Assembly: GCF_013376045.1 (NCBI RefSeq)
Contig: NZ_JABMJG010000004.1
Span: forward strand, 496,001 to 560,000
DNA: 64,000 nucleotides
From: Variovorax sp. SG517
GTDB lineage: Bacteria; Pseudomonadota; Gammaproteobacteria; Burkholderiales; Burkholderiaceae_C
Reading direction: 5' to 3'
Positions 26,579 to 34,974 of this stretch are shown here, in pieces (the first letter of the stretch is position 1; each line of letters begins with the position of its first letter). Under the pieces are notes generated by a model that was not told the DNA's origin, searched no databases, and saw only the letters and a program-made list of their open reading frames with translations. The position numbers and the translations under genes were made by a program.

Positions 26579-27493
26579 ATGCTGCCCACGGGTCTCGACA
26601 ATCATCGGGTTCACGCGGGGCAGGCCGATTTCGTCTGCCAGGGCGAAGTTCTGTACGCACCGGTCAAGTCGCTCTGGTTCTCCGGCATGGCCGCCGCCGC
26701 ACTGGTTGGCGGTTTTTTCTTTTTCCGGTGGGATGCATTCGCGCTTTTCGTCGCAAGCACCGCGTTCGTGCTTTTGTTCGGCCACTCGCTGGGCAGCCAT
26801 CGGCAGCTGATTCATCACAGCTTCCAATGCCCCCGATGGCTGCGCTGCGCCTTGATCTACTGCGGCGTGCTCGTCGGCCTGGCCGGTCCTCTGGGCATTC
26901 TTCGCCAGCACGAGTTGCGCGACTACGCACAACGCCTGCCGGTCTGCCATGACTACCTGCGTCACGGCCGCGGTTTCTGGATGGATGCATGGTGGCAGCT
27001 TCACTGCGAACTTCATCTCGCGCATCCACCCGGCATCCGGATCGAATCGTTTGTTGCGAACGACCGCTTCCTGCAATGGCTGGAAAGAACCTGGATGCTG
27101 CAGCAGTTGCCCGTCGCCGTACTTTTTTATCTATGGGGTGGATGGGCTTTCGTTTTCTGGGGCGTGTGCGCACGTGTCACCGCGGGCGTGCTGGGTCACT
27201 GGTTGATAGGCTGGTTCGCGCACAACCAGGGCGAGATGAATTACGAAGTGCGAGGCGCTGCCGTTCAAGGGCGAAACATACCGTGGACCTCGCTGCTGAC
27301 CATGGGCGAGAGCTGGCACAACAACCACCATGCCTTTCCCGGCTCCGCCAAGCTGGGGCTCGCGCCCGGGGAATGGGACCCGGGATGGTGGATGCTCAGG
27401 CTGCTCGAACGGTGCGGCCTGGTGTGGGATCTGCGTCTTCCCGAATCACTTCCGTCGCGTCCGGAACTCGTCGAGACCCGCTCAGTGATGTGA
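26579..27493 (+). CDS. fatty-acid desaturase family membrane di-iron protein
   Basis: 304 residues with four to five hydrophobic segments. The first His box is GHSLGSHRQLIHHSF (about 68-82) and the third is ESWHNNHHAFPGSAKLGL (about 246-263), both typical of acyl-CoA/acyl-lipid delta-9 desaturases. The second box, normally HxxHH, is replaced by RQHELRDYAQ, which is divergent. Extra histidines in CELHLAHPPG may compensate. The reaction (double-bond insertion or another oxidation) is uncertain. It is the second gene after the hypothetical protein and ends convergent with creC, with the stops 11 bp overlapping. Confidence 0.8.
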   Translation: MLPTGLDNHRVHAGQADFVCQGEVLYAPVKSLWFSGMAAAALVGGFFFFRWDAFALFVASTAFVLLFGHSLGSHRQLIHHSFQCPRWLRCALIYCGVLVGLAGPLGILRQHELRDYAQRLPVCHDYLRHGRGFWMDAWWQLHCELHLAHPPGIRIESFVANDRFLQWLERTWMLQQLPVAVLFYLWGGWAFVFWGVCARVTAGVLGHWLIGWFAHNQGEMNYEVRGAAVQGRNIPWTSLLTMGESWHNNHHAFPGSAKLGLAPGEWDPGWWMLRLLERCGLVWDLRLPESLPSRPELVETRSVM

Positions 27494-28921
27494 AGACAGC
27501 GGCAGCGTGAGCGTAGCCACCGCCCCGCCACGCGATGCATTGCCCAGATCGATGCGGCCATGGTGCAAGGCCGCGATCTCCTTGACGAAAGCCAGCCCCA
27601 GGCCCGTGCTCTTCTTCTGGTTGTGCGGCCTGGCGAGCGAATAGAACTTCTGGAAGACCTTTTCCTGCGCGTATTCCGGAATACCGGGGCCGTGGTCGCG
27701 CACGCTGATGCGGGCCAGCTTCGAAGTCGTTTCGAGCGTCAAAAGCACCTCGCTGTCCGGCGGCGAGAAATCGATGGCGTTGTCGAGCAGGTTGCTGATC
27801 GCCCGGCGCAGCAGGAAGGGGTCGCCCTCGGTGCGGGCTTCGTTGCGGATGTTCACGAGCAGCCTGATGCTGCGCTTGGAGGCGGCGGGCTGCGCGCTGG
27901 CGGAGATGTCTTCGATCAGCGCGGCGAGCGACACTGGTTCCGTGCGGTCGAGCGCGCGCCGGGTTTCCAGCGCGGTGAGCTCCATCATGCGATCGACGAT
28001 TTCCTGGATGCGCTGCGTCTCCCGCTCGATGTTCTTCAGGAAACGCTCGCGCTCGGCGTGCGGCATCGACGGCTCCTGCAGCAGCTCGGCCGCGCCGCGG
28101 ATGGCGGAGAGCGGGCTCTTCACCTCGTGCGTGAAGGTCTGCACGTAGTCGGCGACGTAGTTGCGCCCGGTGAGTGCGTCGCGCATCTCGCTGAAGCCTG
28201 TGCGCACGCCGTCGACCGCGCGCCGCGCCATGCGTGAAAGGCTCAGCGTGCGCTGGGCGCGCACCCAGGTCCAGTAGTCGCGGATCAGTCCGAAGGGCCG
28301 CACCAGCCAGACCGAGACGATCAGCGTGAGCAGCAGCAGCGCCAGCGCCGAACCCACGCCGACCCAGATGGTGCGCCCGCGCGCGTCCTCCACGAACTGG
28401 CCGAAGCTCTGCACCGGCTTGCCGACGCTGACCATGCCGACGATCTCGTTGTTCCAGCGGATCGGCGCGCCCACGTACATGACCGAGGTGCGCGGGTCGC
28501 CATCGACGTCGCGCGAGGTGCGCGCGCCGTACAGGCCGGCGAGCGTGCGGCTCACGTCGCTCCATTTCGAATAGTCGGCGCCGAGGTGCCTGCCGAGCGA
28601 ATCGAACATCACGCGGCCGTTGCGGTCGGTGACGTACACGCGCAGTTCGACGCGGCTCTTGTGCAGGTTGTAGATCTGCGCCGAGAACTCGCGCGCGTAG
28701 ATCGTGCGGAACAGCGGCTCCAGCCGCGCAGTGTTGATGGCGCCGGCGATCACGTCCTGCTCGACCAGGCTGGCCACGAGCTGCGAAGTCTCGACCAGCG
28801 ATTCCTCGGCCGATTCGCGATAGCGCGGATCGATGTCCGAGACGACGCGGTACAGCAGGAAGGCGATGCCCGCCGTGTAGATCAGCAGGATGCCGATGAA
28901 GATGCGCGTGCGCCGTGTCAA
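27482..28921 (-). CDS. creC: sensor histidine kinase CreC
   Basis: 479 residues, TTG start supported by GGGGGGGAG 7 bp upstream. Two membrane helices (about 8-27 and 185-207) enclose a periplasmic sensor domain (YYSKW-like LGADYSKWSDVSRTLAGLYGARTSRD, VMYVGAPIRWNNEIVGMVSVGKP) typical of CreC. HAMP-like linker and HisKA follow, with phospho-acceptor His in FTHEVKSPLSAIRGAAELL, then HATPase motifs NLLDNAIDFS, DHGPGIPEYAQEKVFQKFYS and GLGLAFVKEIA. It senses metabolic or cell-wall stress in other bacteria and phosphorylates CreB. A repeat of about 93 bp separates it from creB. Confidence 0.94.
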   Translation of the reverse strand: MTRRTRIFIGILLIYTAGIAFLLYRVVSDIDPRYRESAEESLVETSQLVASLVEQDVIAGAINTARLEPLFRTIYAREFSAQIYNLHKSRVELRVYVTDRNGRVMFDSLGRHLGADYSKWSDVSRTLAGLYGARTSRDVDGDPRTSVMYVGAPIRWNNEIVGMVSVGKPVQSFGQFVEDARGRTIWVGVGSALALLLLTLIVSVWLVRPFGLIRDYWTWVRAQRTLSLSRMARRAVDGVRTGFSEMRDALTGRNYVADYVQTFTHEVKSPLSAIRGAAELLQEPSMPHAERERFLKNIERETQRIQEIVDRMMELTALETRRALDRTEPVSLAALIEDISASAQPAASKRSIRLLVNIRNEARTEGDPFLLRRAISNLLDNAIDFSPPDSEVLLTLETTSKLARISVRDHGPGIPEYAQEKVFQKFYSLARPHNQKKSTGLGLAFVKEIAALHHGRIDLGNASRGGAVATLTLPLSSHH

Positions 28922-28927
28922 AGCCTG

Positions 28928-29020
28928 GCTCCCCCCCAGGCTTGTCCACTTCGTGTGGCCGCCAGCCCCCTCGCCGGGGGCGATACCTGCGGCCCGGCAA
29001 AGCCGGCTCCGCGGTATTCC
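28928..29020 (+). repeat. dispersed intergenic repeat, copy 1 (between creC and creB)
   Basis: A roughly 93-bp GC-rich segment beginning CTCCCCCCCAGGCTTG and ending CCGCGGTATTCC. Its inverted copy lies at 31361-31455 with most positions identical (the shared blocks include CACTTCGTGT, CCTCGCCGGGGGC and CCGGCGAAGCCGG-type segments). It resembles short interspersed repeats common between genes in Comamonadaceae. Confidence 0.75.
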
Positions 29021-29045
29021 GCGACAAGGCAGGCCAGGGGCGGCG

Positions 29046-29837
29046 TCATGCCTTTGATGGCAGTTCTTCGTTCAGTGCGTAGCCGGTGCCGCGCAGCGTG
29101 CGGATCGGCTCCACTTCCGGCGCGATCGCCTTGAGCTTGGCGCGCAGGGTCTTGATGTGCGCGTCGACCGTGCGGTCGAAGCTGTCGCTGGCGTCGTCCC
29201 AGACCAGTTCGAGCAGTTCGTCGCGCGTGAAGACGCGGCCGGGCCGTTGCACCAGGAGCTTCAACAGGCCGTATTCGTAGCGTGAGAGTTCCAGCAGGCG
29301 CCCGTAATAGCGGATCTGCATGCGCTCGACATCCAGCGCGAAGGGCATTGGAGGCACCTGGGAGACCGCAGGAGGCGCCTGGCCGGGAATCTGATGGGGG
29401 GCCCCTTGGTTTCCGCCCGGGCCCGCCTGCGGAGCTCCTGAGCCGTTCCTGGCGCTGCGCCGCAGGATGGTCCGCACACGCGCGACGAGCTCCCGTGGAG
29501 AAAAGGGCTTGGCGATGTAGTCGTCGGCGCCGAGTTCGAGGCCGACCACGCGGTCTATCTCGTCGCTGCGGGCCGTGAGGAACACCATGGGCACCTCCGG
29601 TCCGCCCATGGACTGGTTGAGCGCCTGCAGGCGCTTGAAGAGCTCGAAACCGTTGAGATCCGGCAGCCCGATGTCCAGGATGGCAAGCGCCGGCGGTTCC
29701 TGCGCGAACTGGGCGATGGCTTCCTCGGCCGTGGCGCACCAGACCGGGATGAATCCGTCGCTCTTCAGGACGTATTGCAGCGTGTCGGCGATGCCCGACT
29801 CGTCTTCGGCGATCAGGATCCGGGGTTTGAAGCTCAT
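29046..29837 (-). CDS. creB: response regulator CreB
   Basis: 263 residues of the OmpR/PhoB type. The receiver domain (1-125) has the acidic pocket AEDE, phospho-acceptor Asp in LAILDIGLPDLNGFELF (near D57) and conserved FLTARSDEIDRVVGLELGADDYIAKPFSPRELVAR. A Gly/Pro/Gln-rich linker of about 35 residues is longer than usual. The winged-helix domain contains LSRYEYGLLKLLVQRPGRVFTRDELLELVW and DRTVDAHIKTLRAKLK. CreB binds TTCAC-N6-TTCAC repeats; one such site lies at 20576-20591. The gene is read away from the origin-like region and precedes creC by 124 bp on the same strand. Confidence 0.95.
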   Translation of the reverse strand: MSFKPRILIAEDESGIADTLQYVLKSDGFIPVWCATAEEAIAQFAQEPPALAILDIGLPDLNGFELFKRLQALNQSMGGPEVPMVFLTARSDEIDRVVGLELGADDYIAKPFSPRELVARVRTILRRSARNGSGAPQAGPGGNQGAPHQIPGQAPPAVSQVPPMPFALDVERMQIRYYGRLLELSRYEYGLLKLLVQRPGRVFTRDELLELVWDDASDSFDRTVDAHIKTLRAKLKAIAPEVEPIRTLRGTGYALNEELPSKA

Positions 29838-30126
29838 CCGCGAATGTTAGCGAGGGGGAAGAGGAAACCAGGAGGACCGGTTTCGTCCGCTGCGCCCTGG
29901 ACCGGCGCGGCCGTTCGCCGCTTTTTTTCGGGGCGCGGCTTCTCTTGTTCCCTATCTCTTGTTTTTATTATTCAAATTAGTAGTAGTAGATAAGGGTCGC
30001 ACCCCTCTGTGGACATGCCCCTTTTTTCGTTATGCGACAAGGACTTGTCATGCCGCCGTCACTGTGCGCAGCCGCGCTTCCGGTTTGTACCCGCGGCATG
30101 GACAACATTGGGTAACCCTTCGGGCC

Positions 30127-30135
30127 TGTGGATAA
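30127..30135 (-). other. perfect DnaA box
   Basis: TGTGGATAA, the reverse complement of the consensus TTATCCACA. It lies in the origin-like gap and shares its orientation with the box-like TGTGGACAT at 30008-30016. Confidence 0.7.
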
Positions 30136-30302
30136 ACCATGCCTTGTTCAAAAAATGTCCCCAGACTTGTCCTTTGACGGCCCTTTGAAAATCTGCGAAA
30201 GCGGTTTTTGCCCGGAGAAATTCATTGCCGAAAAAATGGGCAGGCTAAGGATTCTTCTTTCAAATCAAAGGCTTGCGCGACCCCTACACAGAAGTGCCGA
30301 CG

Positions 30303-30311
30303 TTATCCACA
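30303..30311 (+). other. perfect DnaA box
   Basis: TTATCCACA, full consensus, about 95 bp before the start of the DUF697-like gene. It lies in the same gene-free region as the box at 30127-30135 but in the opposite orientation. Confidence 0.7.
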
Positions 30312-30405
30312 GAGTTGCCCAAGGTTTGTGGGGAGAACGGGCGAAGGAACCTTCTGGCGCGGGCCGCGACCCCACCAGGTCGTTGAAATTGCGGAAATAT
30401 CGAAC

Positions 30406-31347
30406 ATGTCACCTTTTGAAACAAAGTCGATCGTTACCCTGAGCCTGCTGGCCGCATTCGTCGACGGCGAGAAGCACGAGCGGGAGCGCGCGGAGATCAA
30501 GCGCATCGCGGAAGGGCTGTCGCAGGCCGACGGCCTGAACCTGCCGACGCTCTACCAGGATGTGCTGATGAAGCGCGTGTCGCTCGCCTCCGTGGCAGGG
30601 GAGCTGAAGAGTCCGGAGGCGAGGCAGCTTGCCTACGAGATGGCGGTGTGCGTCTGCGACGCGGACGGCACGCAGTCGGAGGCGGAACGCATGTTCCTGG
30701 CGGACGTGCGTACCTCGCTCGGGCTGGACGCCTCGGCGGCGGCGTTCTCGCAGAAGGCCGAGGAAATCGCCGCAGTGCCCGTGGCTGCCACCTCGGCGGC
30801 GGTTTCGGTACCCGCGGCACCGAAGAGCCCCGACACGGCGGAACTGGACAAGTCGATCCTCAACGCCGCCATCCTCAACGGTGCGCTCGAGCTGCTGCCC
30901 GAGACGCTGTCGACCATGGCCATCATTCCGCTGCAGATGAAGCTGGTCTACCGTATCGGCAAGTCGTACGGCTACGAGCTCGACAGCGGCCACGTCAAGG
31001 ATTTCCTGGCCACGGTCGGCGTGGGCCTCACCTCGCAATACCTGGAACAGGCCGGGCGCAAGCTGCTCGGGGGCCTGCTCGGCAAGGTCGGCGGCGGGCT
31101 GCTGCGCGGGCTGGGCAACCAGGCCGTGAGCTCGGGCATGAGCTTCGCATCGACCTACGCCCTCGGCCACGTCGCCAAGCGCTACTACGCCGGCGGCCGC
31201 ACGCTCTCGACGCAGATGCTGAAGGACGCCTTCTCGGGCGTGGTGAAGGAAGGCCAGAGCCTGCAGACGCAGTACCTGCCCGCCATCCAGGAAAAGGCCC
31301 GCACGCTGGATGCAGGCAAGGTCTTGTCGTTGGTGCGCGGCGCTTGA
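30406..31347 (+). CDS. TerB-like plus DUF697-like membrane protein
   Basis: 313 residues from the ATG at 30406 (MSPFETKSIVTLSLLAAFVDGEKHERERAEIKRI). The first 125 residues form a helical domain with acidic turns like TerB/DjlA-N (AAFVDGEKHERE, VCDADGTQSEAERMFL). An Ala/Pro linker follows (about 133-150), then a C-terminal segment (about 165-300) resembling DUF697: MAIIPLQMKLVYRIGKSYGYELDSGHVKDFLATVGVGLTSQYLEQAGRKLLGG with glycine-rich membrane helices. DUF697 domains often sit with GTPases, but none is nearby. The function is unknown; it may sense or stabilise the membrane. Confidence 0.78.
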   Translation: MSPFETKSIVTLSLLAAFVDGEKHERERAEIKRIAEGLSQADGLNLPTLYQDVLMKRVSLASVAGELKSPEARQLAYEMAVCVCDADGTQSEAERMFLADVRTSLGLDASAAAFSQKAEEIAAVPVAATSAAVSVPAAPKSPDTAELDKSILNAAILNGALELLPETLSTMAIIPLQMKLVYRIGKSYGYELDSGHVKDFLATVGVGLTSQYLEQAGRKLLGGLLGKVGGGLLRGLGNQAVSSGMSFASTYALGHVAKRYYAGGRTLSTQMLKDAFSGVVKEGQSLQTQYLPAIQEKARTLDAGKVLSLVRGA

Positions 31348-31360
31348 AGGACTTGTTCCA

Positions 31361-31455
31361 GGAACACCGCGGAACCGGCTTCGCCGGGCCACCGGTGTTG
31401 CCCCCGGCGAGGGGTTGGCGCAGCGACACGAAGTGCGCGAAGCCTGGGGGAGTAC
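31361..31455 (-). repeat. dispersed intergenic repeat, copy 2 (inverted)
   Basis: The reverse complement of this segment aligns along its whole length with 28928-29020. It lies between the DUF697-like gene and cueR. With copy 1 it forms a long-range inverted pair that encloses creB and the origin-like region. Confidence 0.75.
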
Positions 31456-31857
31456 CTAGTTCGCCAGATCGTCGAGGATCGGGCAGTCCGGCCGTGAGTC
31501 GCCGTGGCAGCAGTGCACCAGGTGCGCCAGCGTGCTGCGCATCGACTGCATGTCCGCGATGCGCTGCTCCAGTTCGCCCAGGTGCTTTTCCGCGATGCGC
31601 TTCACGCTCGAGCTGGCGCGCCGCCGGTTGTTCCACAGCCCGACCAGCTCGGCGATCTCTTCCATCGAGAAGCCCAGGTCGCGCGAACGCTTGATGAAGC
31701 GCAGCGTGTGGATGTCGGCCTCGCCGTACTGGCGGTACCCGCTCTCGGTGCGCGCCACTGCCGGCAGCAGGCCCAGCCCTTCGTAGTGGCGGACCATGCG
31801 GGCCGATACGCCGGAGCGCTGCGCCGCTTCGCCGATGCTGACCGGGCCCGTCGTCAT
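31456..31857 (-). CDS. cueR: MerR-family copper-responsive regulator CueR
   Basis: 133 residues. The N-terminal MerR winged helix (SIGEAAQRSGVSARMVRHYEGLGLLP, then SGYRQYGEADIHTLRFIKRSRDLGFSMEEI) is followed by a dimerising helix and the metal loop CCHGDSRPDCPIL. The two spaced Cys of this loop are the Cu(I) ligands of CueR. It activates copper export genes by DNA distortion at promoters with long spacers. Its start overlaps the copZ stop by ATGA, so it is the second gene of a copZ-cueR operon divergent from copA. Confidence 0.93.
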   Translation of the reverse strand: MTTGPVSIGEAAQRSGVSARMVRHYEGLGLLPAVARTESGYRQYGEADIHTLRFIKRSRDLGFSMEEIAELVGLWNNRRRASSSVKRIAEKHLGELEQRIADMQSMRSTLAHLVHCCHGDSRPDCPILDDLAN

Positions 31858-32048
31858 TGGACCGCGTACCCCGCGTTCTCGATGGCGGCCAGGATGTCCT
31901 TGCGCGGCTGTTCGCTCAGCACGTCGACATGACCCGTTTCCAGATCGACCGTGACCTGCGCTTCGGGATCCACCGTCTGCACCGCGTTCTGCACTGCGTT
32001 CACGCAGTGGCCGCAGCTCATGCCCGTGACCTGGAATTTCTGGCTCAT
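31854..32048 (-). CDS. copZ: copper chaperone CopZ (HMA domain)
   Basis: 64 residues forming a single heavy-metal-associated domain. GMSCGHC near residues 9-15 is the MxCxxC Cu(I)-binding motif. The predicted beta-alpha-beta-beta-alpha-beta order and length match CopZ/Atx1-type chaperones, which carry Cu(I) to the HMA domain of CopA in the cytoplasm. It is followed by cueR with a 4-bp overlap. The copZ promoter region contains one half of an inverted pair of CueR-like operators. Confidence 0.94.
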   Translation of the reverse strand: MSQKFQVTGMSCGHCVNAVQNAVQTVDPEAQVTVDLETGHVDVLSEQPRKDILAAIENAGYAVQ

Positions 32049-32101
32049 CGTGTTGCTCCTTGAAAATGAGGAATAGCTGGAGGCCGCAGTTTGAACCCTC
32101 T

Positions 32102-32160
32102 CACGATGTCAATGTCCAGGGCAGGGGTTCTGAAATCGTCCGCTTGACCTTGACATCGTG
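32102..32160. promoter_or_regulatory. divergent CueR-type operator pair between copZ-cueR and copA
   Basis: The 11-mer TTGACATCGTG occurs once on each strand (minus 32112-32102, plus 32160 end, 32150 start) in inverted orientation. Each copy has MerR-type promoter spacing toward its gene, and ACCTTGACATCGTGTGAGCCT on the plus strand resembles the ACCTTGACA...dyad of copper MerR operators. It serves both transcription units. Confidence 0.7.
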
Positions 32161-32180
32161 TGAGCCTTTAGCCTTCGCAC

Positions 32181-34418
32181 ATGGAAAAACTTCAGCAGAA
32201 CCCTTCCGTCGCCACCTTCGACCTCTCGGTGGGCGGCATGACCTGCGCCTCGTGCGTCATGCGCGTGGAGCGTGCCTTGAAGAACGTACCGGGCGTGCAG
32301 GACGTGAGCGTGAACCTCGCGACCGAATCGGCCCGCGTGGTGACCGGTGGCAGCGAAGACATGGACGCCCGGCTGCGCCGTGCCGTGCGCGCAGCGGGCT
32401 ACGAACCCCGTACGCCGGAAAGTGCCGCCGATGAAGCAGCGCTTTCGCCATGGGCCGGCTTCGGCCCGGTCGCGATCGGCCTCGCGCTGTCGATTCCGCT
32501 GATGGCGCCGATGCTGGGCGATCTCTTCGGGCTCGACTGGATGCTGCCGCCCTGGGTGCAACTGCTGCTCGCGGCGCCGGTGCAGTTCTGGCTGGGCGCG
32601 CGCTTCTATCGCGCCGGCTGGCATGCCGTGAAGGCGCGTGCCGGCAACATGGACCTGCTGGTGGCGCTGGGTACCAGCGCGGCCTTCGGCCTTTCGCTGT
32701 GGCTCTGGTGGCGTGCGTCCACCGGCGAGCATGCGGGCCACGGCATGGTGCCGCACCTTTACTTCGAGGCCTCGGCGGTGGTGATCACGCTGGTGCTGCT
32801 GGGCAAGTGGCTGGAGGCGCGCGCCAAGCGCCAGGCCACTTCGGCGATCCGCGCCCTGCAGCAGCTGCGGCCCGAAGTGGCGCATCTGATCGGTGTTCGT
32901 GGCAAGGAAAGCGACGTGCCGCTGTCCGAGGTGATGGTGGGCGACCGCCTCGCGGTGCGTCCCGGCGAGCGCGTGCCGGCCGACGCGAAGATTGTCGAGG
33001 GGCATTCCGAAGTCGACGAATCGATGCTCACCGGCGAACCGCTGCCCGTGCCCAAGGGCCCGGGAGATGCGCTCACGGGCGGTGCGGTCAATGGCGACGG
33101 CCGCATGGTCGTGGAGGTGAGCGCGATCGGCGCCGAGAGCGTGCTCGCGCGCATCATCCGCCTGGTGGAAGACGCGCAGGCCGCGAAGGCGCCGATACAG
33201 CGGCTGGTGGACAAGGTCGCGGCCGTGTTCGTGCCGGTGGTGCTGCTGATCGCGCTGGCCACTTTCGCAGGCTGGATGGTGTCGGGTGCCGGCATCGAGA
33301 CGGCGCTGATCCATGCGGTGGCGGTGCTCGTCATCGCATGTCCGTGTGCGCTGGGTCTCGCGACGCCCGTGGCGGTGATGGCCGGTACAGGCGTGGCGGC
33401 GCGGCATGGCGTGCTCATCAAGGACGCGCGCGCGCTCGAGATCGCGCATCGCGTCGACACGGTGGCATTCGACAAGACCGGCACGCTGACCATCGGCCGC
33501 CCCATGCTGACTGCACTGGTTCCTGTAGCCGGCGTCTCGGCCTCGCAAGACCAGCTGCTGGCCACCGCCGCCAGCCTGCAAGGCGGCAGCGAGCATCCGC
33601 TGGCCAAGGCGGTGTTGTCGGCCGCCGCGCAGCGCAACCTGCAGGTGCCTTCCCTCGGTGCGATGCAGGCGTCACCGGGCCGCGGCGTGCGCGGTGAGGT
33701 CGAGGGCGTCCAATGGGCCATCGCCAGCCTGCGCTGGTGCCGGGAGCTCGATGCCATGCCCGACGACGCGGAAGTTGAGCGTCTGCAATCGCAGGGCGCC
33801 ACGGTCTCTGCGCTGCTGCGATTCGACGAAGCCGGCGCCGCGCATGTGCAGGCCTTGCTCGCCTTTGCCGACGAACCCAAGCCGCAGGCGGCGGAAGCGA
33901 TCCGCACGCTGCGTGCGCGTGGTCTGCGCGTGGTGATGATCTCGGGCGACAACCTGCGCGCGGCGCAGGCGATGGCGGCGCGGCTCGGCATCGCGGCGGA
34001 AGACGTTCGCGCCGACGTGCTGCCGGCCGACAAGGCCGCGCAGGTCAGCGCTCTCCGAAACAACGGGCATGTCGTCGCGATGGTCGGCGACGGCGCCAAC
34101 GACGCGCCTGCGCTGGCCGCAGCCGACGTCGGCATTGCGATGGCGCCTTCGGGCGGCGGCACCGATGTGGCGATGGAGGCGGCAGGCATCACGCTGATGC
34201 GCGGAGACCTCGCGCTGGTCGCGCAGGCCTTCGAGCTCTCGGGCCGCACGGTGGCGAAGATCCGCCAGAACCTGTTCTGGGCCTTCGCCTACAACGTGGC
34301 CGGCATCCCGCTCGCGGCCCTCGGCCTGCTGAGCCCGGTAGTCGCCGGCGCGGCAATGGCGCTGTCGAGCGTGAGCGTGATGGCGAATGCGCTGCTGCTG
34401 CGGCGCTGGAAGCCCTGA
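32181..34418 (+). CDS. copA: Cu(I)-exporting P1B-type ATPase CopA
   Basis: 745 residues. An N-terminal HMA domain with GGMTCASC (MxCxxC) spans about 10-75. Eight membrane helices follow the P1B-1 plan. The sixth carries the CPC metal site ([12 protein letters not shown]). Actuator TGEP lies in [15 protein letters not shown], phosphorylation site DKTGTLTIG, nucleotide-binding HP in [10 protein letters not shown], and hinge [19 protein letters not shown]. It pumps Cu(I) from cytoplasm to periplasm. Only one HMA domain is present, which is normal for many betaproteobacteria. It diverges from copZ-cueR and is probably CueR-activated by copper. Confidence 0.97.
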   Translation: MEKLQQNPSVATFDLSVGGMTCASCVMRVERALKNVPGVQDVSVNLATESARVVTGGSEDMDARLRRAVRAAGYEPRTPESAADEAALSPWAGFGPVAIGLALSIPLMAPMLGDLFGLDWMLPPWVQLLLAAPVQFWLGARFYRAGWHAVKARAGNMDLLVALGTSAAFGLSLWLWWRASTGEHAGHGMVPHLYFEASAVVITLVLLGKWLEARAKRQATSAIRALQQLRPEVAHLIGVRGKESDVPLSEVMVGDRLAVRPGERVPADAKIVEGHSEVDESMLTGEPLPVPKGPGDALTGGAVNGDGRMVVEVSAIGAESVLARIIRLVEDAQAAKAPIQRLVDKVAAVFVPVVLLIALATFAGWMVSGAGIETALIHAVAVLVIACPCALGLATPVAVMAGTGVAARHGVLIKDARALEIAHRVDTVAFDKTGTLTIGRPMLTALVPVAGVSASQDQLLATAASLQGGSEHPLAKAVLSAAAQRNLQVPSLGAMQASPGRGVRGEVEGVQWAIASLRWCRELDAMPDDAEVERLQSQGATVSALLRFDEAGAAHVQALLAFADEPKPQAAEAIRTLRARGLRVVMISGDNLRAAQAMAARLGIAAEDVRADVLPADKAAQVSALRNNGHVVAMVGDGANDAPALAAADVGIAMAPSGGGTDVAMEAAGITLMRGDLALVAQAFELSGRTVAKIRQNLFWAFAYNVAGIPLAALGLLSPVVAGAAMALSSVSVMANALLLRRWKP

Positions 34419-34436
34419 GGCTTCTTCCGCGGAGGT

Positions 34437-34919
34437 TCAGTCGAGCAGCAGCGCCATGATGTGGTCGTCGATGGCCTGCGCATCCGAGGCGCGCTTGTAG
34501 AACTTGCGCAGCGTGCCTTCGCGTTCGAAGCCAAGCTTTTCGTAGAAGCGCAGCGCCGGCGCGTTGTCGCTTTCAACGATGAGCTCGATGCGCTTGATGC
34601 CATCCGCCTTCAGTCGCTCGATCGCATCCGTGACCATCGCCAGCGCAATGCCTTGACCATGCAGTGCGGGGTCTACAGCGAGTGTGCCGAGGCTGGCCAC
34701 ATGCCGCACACGGCCCGGGTAGCGCGAGGCGCGGTAGAAGCCGGCGATGCGGCCGCCGCGTTCGTAGACGAAGAAGTCGCGGCCATCCAGCAGTTGCCGG
34801 TAGATCTTCTTGAAGTCTTCCAGCGGCATCGGGTCGTAGCCCAGGTAGGGCACGACCTTCTCGTGCATGTAGAGGGCGAAGACGGTGTCGATGTCTTTGG
34901 GAGTGGCCAGCCTGCGCAT
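34437..34919 (-). CDS. GNAT-family N-acetyltransferase
   Basis: 160 residues covering a full GNAT fold. The acetyl-CoA loop is VDPALHGQGIALAMVTDAIERLKADG, and the C-terminal ELIVESDNAPALRFYEKLGFEREGTLRKFYKR is the usual beta-bulge and last-strand region. The layout is closest to RimI/SpeG-like broad-specificity acetyltransferases; the acceptor is unknown. It follows the sterol-desaturase-like gene on the same strand with a 55-bp gap, so it could be part of that operon. Confidence 0.87.
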   Translation of the reverse strand: MRRLATPKDIDTVFALYMHEKVVPYLGYDPMPLEDFKKIYRQLLDGRDFFVYERGGRIAGFYRASRYPGRVRHVASLGTLAVDPALHGQGIALAMVTDAIERLKADGIKRIELIVESDNAPALRFYEKLGFEREGTLRKFYKRASDAQAIDDHIMALLLD

Positions 34920-34974
34920 GATGGGTGCCCCGCAACGATGAAGGCGCCGAGCATAGCGGGCCGTGCCCGGGTGC

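Larger units (their letters stand above)
29838..30405. other. 568-bp gene-free region with origin-of-replication features
   Basis: No credible coding sequence. It combines an AT-rich tract (29941-29989), four tandem TAG triplets (29978-29989, DnaA-trio-like), a GC-rich spacer (29990-30007), a DnaA-box-like TGTGGACAT (30008-30016) and two perfect DnaA boxes, TGTGGATAA (30127-30135) and TTATCCACA (30303-30311). The order trio, GC cluster, box matches the basal unwinding module described for bacterial oriC. It also holds the promoter regions of creB and the gene at 30406. It may be the chromosomal origin or a DnaA-titrating or regulatory site. Confidence 0.55.

Noticed and set aside
26579..27493. 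Horizontal transfer of the desaturase region
   Set aside because: The gene has slightly lower GC in places, but no mobile-element boundary, integrase or tRNA is near, and the codon use remains GC-ending.
29941..29989. Promoter only, as the full explanation of the AT-rich tract
   Set aside because: A creB promoter may lie here, but it would not explain the TAG triplets, the adjacent box-like sequence and the two perfect DnaA boxes; both uses may co-exist.
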